Source: Apium graveolens | Lineage: Eukaryota; Streptophyta; Magnoliopsida; Apiales; Apiaceae | Direction: 5' to 3' | Assembly: GCF_009905375.1 (NCBI RefSeq) | Contig: NC_133656.1 | Span: 232,863,111-232,927,110, forward strand | Length of the DNA: 64,000 nucleotides | Shown: positions 60,072 through 64,000 of the stretch, in pieces | Layout: each line of letters opens with the position of its first letter | Position numbering within the stretch: position 1 is the stretch's first letter | Translations under genes and position numbers: made by a program | The notes under the pieces: generated by a model | Seen by the model: the letters and a program-made list of their open reading frames with translations, nothing else | Told to the model about the DNA's origin: nothing | The model's database searches: none

Positions 60072-63000
60072 TTACTCTAAGCCCAGAAAAATTCTCTTGA
60101 TTTTGATAGAATCTGCGGCCCTGATCCTGAAATCATTAACCCATATCTGGGTGTCTGCATCAAACTTTGAAAAGGTATACTCTGGGTAATTTGCAATAAA
60201 CCCAGAGCACCACTCTTCAAACCCAGCCGCGAAACCATTTTGGTAAACCAATTTTTTCTCCTCGGTCCATCCATGCAGCCTGTCATCGTTTAGAGTGTCA
60301 AGCTCCAGCTGTATGGTGGAGTTCAGAGTAATTACACTATCCATTGTTTTCTCCAGAGAGGAGACACTACCTTCCAACACGGCCTTCTCCCCTTGAAGAC
60401 GCGCCTTCTCCTCCTCCAGGCGTTTAATCTCAGCATCCTTCTCTTGGACAAGCAGGTTAATGTATTTTTTCAGAGATTTAACCTTGTCTTCAGCCTGGCT
60501 CTTTGCAGTGTCAGTGGCAGCAAGACGCGCCCTGAGACTTGCAGCCATATTAGCACTTTGCCCAGCGTGCAAGTGAAGCTCAGCTGCAGCCCTCACCATA
60601 GCCTCTTTTGTCTGCTGCTATGTCCTGAAGGTCCAGCCTCTGACTTCGTCCTCGGTAAAATCGCCAGCTGAGGACGCGCCCAGGTATCGAAGCACAAAGG
60701 ATTGATCGTCTGGCACTACTTTCTGACGTTTGGAGGGCGCATCCTCCTCCTTCTCAGGAATGTCTAGCACAGTAGTGTCAATTATTTTTGGTGGAGGAGA
60801 AGGAGTTACAGCAGGAGTGGGGTTTTTTGCCTTCAGATCAGACTTTGCAGGGGCCTGTTTCCTGGCCCTTAGCTTTTTGGAAGCTCCAATAGCAAATCCT
60901 TTGGGAAGGGAGGCCATATCTGTGATATAAACATGAAAAGGTGTCAGTGAAATAAAGAAGACGCGTTCAGATTAGAGGACGCGCCCATATTATAATATCA
61001 AGATTATAATTGCATACAGTTAAAAACAGGAAAGTGCATGGAAATATGTCGAGTAAAACATATGTAAAAATATGTAAATGCGTGAAAATATGACAAGGAA
61101 AGTGTATGAGACATGAATAATGCGTGTATGTGTCAGGTAAGAAAAGGATGATGCATCCTAAATATATTACGCGCCCTACCTAAGGACATACTGGCTATAA
61201 CTAGTTATGGGAAAATCATGAGTTATGGGAATATGGTGCAGATCCCAAATGACTAAAAGAGGACGCGCCCGGAGAATAAGACGCGCCCAAAACAGAGATT
61301 AGTGTGCAGGAAACACCCGTAAAACTTTGTAAGTTATGGGTACAAAAAGAAAGACAAACGTTAACATGACGCGTCAAAGGGTCATGACGCGCCCTACAAA
61401 TGTATGTAAATTAATATTTTTACATTATGAGGAGCTAATTTTGTAGCTTTGGACGCGTCATCTCTCATTTAAACTTACCTTGTTCTAAGTCGAATTGCTT
61501 ACTAATGTCAATCTCGACCACCTCTGCGGCGCTGAGGCCCCTAGCTTTTTCTGAGGCTGTGAGAACAGGTTTGTCGTTATGAAATTCGCGGAACTTGCAG
61601 ATAGAGCCAACCCGGGCAGATAACGCGCGAAAATAAAAATTCCTGGATATTTTCAGAAAATGAGGAAATTCCTTAAAAAAATTCTGAAAAATATGAATAT
61701 TTTTAGAAAATAAGGGAATAATTCCTGAAAATTAAGGAAAAAATCCAAGATATTAGGGAAAATTCCAGAAATTAAGGAAAGAATCCCATAATTAAGAGAA
61801 AATTCCAGAAAATTAAGGAAAAAATCCTAGAATTAAGGGAAAATCTCAGAATTAAGGGAAAATTCCTGGAAATAAATAGGAATAAAGGAAAATCATTGTA
61901 AATGTGTAGGTCGCTCCACACTTTACACAAAAACGATACCCTATAAGGGAACGAATTGAGGTTGTCTTCCGTGATCATGTCCTTGAGGTTAAAGTGCTTC
62001 TCTGCATAATGAAGAACTTTATCTGCCCTCTTTTTTCTTTTCCCTGATAGTTCCTTCTGAACTCTTTTGTCTAGAGATAAAAGATAGTAATAATTTGTTA
62101 AAGGGGAAGGGAAAAGTTTGTTAAAAAAAGTGGGAGGACGCGCCCCCTCAAGAGGACGCGTCCAGTGTATAAGGACATGCTTTGGGAATCACTTCCTTGG
62201 TTCTAGGTTGAAACGAACTCGGGATCTCTTGACGTCATAGATATAGAAGAAAGGTTCCTTCCGATCCCTCTCGTGGCTGATCTTGCCTTCATTAAATCCC
62301 TTGTTATTCAGCCACTTGTTGACTACGAAGAAATGATAACCAGGAACTGATTTTCTTATGCTGTTAAAAAAGCTGAATTCCTTCATGGAGGGCGCGCCCA
62401 GACTGAGGTTGTGGTACATCATGTACAAAGCCCAGGCTAGTTTGTATCAGTTTGGAGACAATTGGATCGGGGCAACGTCATACCACTTCAAGATTTTTTT
62501 GATGTATGGGTGCAAGGGCGCGCCCACGCCTAGAGAAATCAATTTTGGTGTAAGTACCATTTTAGGGATCCTTTGGTTCCCAATGTTGAAGATGTGTGGC
62601 CTCATGGTCCGAAGGGGGCGCGCCCAAATGCCTTCCATGTCGTAATATTTCATGTGCCACTGGATCTCCAAGTCGGTTGCCGTAGAATCAAGAGCTACGC
62701 ATGCCAGCTTACCTTCTTGTTTCCTTCTGGCATTTTTCTCTGCCTCAGTTAGGGCACCAAGCCTTGCCCAGTCACAATCCACTTCAACATCGGAAGGTTC
62801 CCAGTGTTCCAGGGGAGAATCAGATTTCTGGGGGGACACGGGATATGTCTTGGGGTCTGGAACCCTCCTTTCAAATTCGCTTACACTAAAAGGGGACGCG
62901 TCCTGAGAATAGACCGCGCCTTGGGAAGCTGACGCGTCCTGAGAAGGGGACGCGTCCTTGTCTGAAACAGCTATTCGTCGGGGCTGTTGGCTGGTGGTGG

Positions 63001-63309
63001 GTATAATCTCATCATCTATCCAATCTTCGATGACGACCCTTGCATGGAGAATTGGAGTTCTTTGCCTTTTAATTCCCTTCTTTTTCATTCTTGAGCTTAT
63101 GGGGACATGATCCATAGAATCAGACATTATAGTGTTCTTTGATTTGAGGGAGTCGAAGACGCGTCTTTCTCCTTCAAGAAAGGGACTCGTCCTGTGAAAT
63201 TCAGGAAAATCGGGTTTGAAAGAGATTAAGTGTGGGGAGTAGATCCCAAGGCGTTTATTGAGAACCTTGAATGGATGGAAAGGTGATGAAGATGACGCGT
63301 CCTCCAGCT
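60072..63309 (-). pseudogene. Antisense gene of element 2 (homologue of the element 1 antisense gene)
   Basis: Likely exons on the minus strand: 63309-62193 (start ATG at 63126), 62070-61479 (with an inserted block inside) and 60919-60072. Exon 1 shares HP(Y/F)I and APIQLSPN with HPFI and SPCQLPPN of element 1, then KEFSFFNSIRKS. The third exon carries a Pro/Lys-rich part, a strong coiled coil (EKDAEIKRLEEEKARLQGEK) and a conserved tail (NGFAAGFEEWCSGFIANYPE). The GAACAAG/AT-ATG join is in phase. Stops lie at 62447-62449 (TGA) and 60618-60620 (TAG). The donor at 62193 is weak. A Transposase_28-like domain is inferred by resemblance. Confidence 0.7.
61632..61956. repeat. Shared hairpin block inserted in the antisense gene of element 2
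   Basis: GGAAAATTCCAGAAATTAAGG-like repeats are followed by ATCATTGTAAATGTGTAGGT, CGCTCCACACTTTAC, ACGATACCCT and AAGGGAACGAAT, as in element 1 at 20941-21233. Coding-like sequence continues on both sides, so it interrupts the antisense reading frame. Exact ends and any target duplication are unclear. Confidence 0.6.
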
Positions 63310-63959
63310 GCAAAAGAAGGAATAAACATTTGAGGATGCTTCCACAAAAAATAGAGAAAGAAAAATGAATGAGTGATGATGAAGAAGGAAGATACTAGAG
63401 ACATTCGAGGACTCGTCCTAGGAATCTATCGTGTGGGATACACTACGAAGACGCGTCCTAGTAAAGTGTTGCCCCTATGCGGCCTTTGGTTAAAACGACT
63501 AAAACATACGTCTTAAAAAAGGAACATAAGACGCGCCCAGACGGGTAGACGCGTCCTATGTGGTTGCAATGCAATAGAATTTTAACCGGTTGTTAACAGT
63601 TTGGGGAAATCCAATTGAAATCTTAGAAACATGTAACTAGAGAATCAAGGAAGCTAAATATGGTATTTTTACATATACATACACATATACATACAAGAAA
63701 ATGAATAAAAATTCATAGAAGCATGAGGTATATGAACAATTTTTTGCTCGTTCTAGTCGATTTGCTCGGTGAAATTAAGAGATAATGGAAGATTTGCATA
63801 CCTCGTAAGTTGGGGGTTGGATTAAGCTAGAGAAATCGAGTAATGGCAGGTGGAATCGTCGAGTTCTTGGACTTAACTTCTTGCAGCGGCGGTAATGGCG
63901 GTTTTGAGAGAGAGAAAGGAGGATGGTGATAGTGATATGATGTGACAAGGGTATTTATA
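63310..63959 (-). promoter_or_regulatory. Antisense promoter and 5'UTR intron of element 2
   Basis: TATAAATA on the minus strand (63952-63959) sits about 25-30 bp before a proposed leader. A donor (ACGAG then GTATGC) at 63801-63800 and a pyrimidine-rich acceptor (CTTCTTTTGCAG) at 63310 define a 5'UTR intron. This parallels the antisense TATA of element 1. Confidence 0.5.
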
Positions 63960-64000
63960 GGAAAGTAGGTGGATGACGTGGGCATCAGTTGTCACGCAAC

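Larger units (their letters stand above)
51079..64000 (+). mobile_element. Ty3/gypsy LTR retrotransposon, Tat lineage, truncated by window edge (element 2)
   Basis: It has a 1244-bp 5' LTR, PBS, gag-pol with a second RNase H and no chromodomain, and a long 3' region with an antisense intron-containing gene. The 3' LTR lies beyond the window. The target duplication is probably GACTG (51074-51078). It inserted at the end of the palindromic repeat. Gag-pol has several stops and frameshifts. The protein order matches element 1, but LTR, PBS and noncoding sequence differ, so it is a separate family. It is marked throughout by GGACGCG(T/C)CC words. Confidence 0.92.

Noticed and set aside
62358..62906. 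Plus-strand frames in the 3' part of element 2
   Set aside because: Shadows of the antisense gene exon; no domain on the plus strand.
59320..63560. GACGCG words as a simple tandem satellite or CRISPR-like repeat
   Set aside because: Spacing is irregular and the words lie inside unrelated coding and noncoding sequence.

Overview
This window is AT-rich nuclear DNA from a flowering plant, probably a eudicot with a repeat-rich genome. The evidence is five intron-containing plant genes with GT-AG introns in consistent phases, plus LTR retrotransposons, hAT elements, Helitrons, MULEs and MITEs. The species cannot be named from the sequence.

Host genes. A trehalose-6-phosphate phosphatase gene runs off the left edge (1-496, minus; leader to about 1925). 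A BAG7-like co-chaperone gene (three exons) lies at 5905-9148, minus. An unrecognised two-exon small membrane protein lies at 24499-24953, plus. A glycerol-3-phosphate transporter-like MFS gene lies at 35915-37620, minus, with a leader to about 38635. A nine-exon VAP27-like gene lies at 40196-46062, minus. They look like independent genes, not a pathway cluster.

Two Ty3/gypsy elements of the Tat lineage dominate. Element 1 (11205-21866) is complete, with 562- and 580-bp LTRs, PBS, PPT and a near-perfect 5-bp target duplication, but gag-pol has many stops and frameshifts. Element 2 starts at 51079 and runs past the right edge. Both carry, between pol and the 3' LTR, an intron-containing gene in ANTISENSE orientation with its own minus-strand TATA box. 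It encodes a protein with a 'putative gypsy-type transposon' domain followed by coiled-coil and acidic parts. Each element also has its own dispersed short-motif family: GGACGCGTCC/GGGCGCGCCC in element 2, and GATCC-GGTCGAA-type words in element 1. The two share a hairpin-bearing noncoding block of about 300 bp.

Smaller elements have edges fixed by target duplications: two hAT MITEs (3114-3795, 25310-25905), a hAT with a broken transposase (30075-34089) nested in an older hAT remnant, two Helitrons (4627-5113, 23237-24167), a TRIM with 75-bp LTRs (21921-22232), two MULE-type elements (26547-27794, 49986-50360), a Stowaway MITE (47355-47624) and a foldback (28888-29370). The 46.4-51.1 kb interval is a patchwork of tandem and inverted repeats. 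A duplicated copy of the element 1 target (22865-23079) still shows the empty site.
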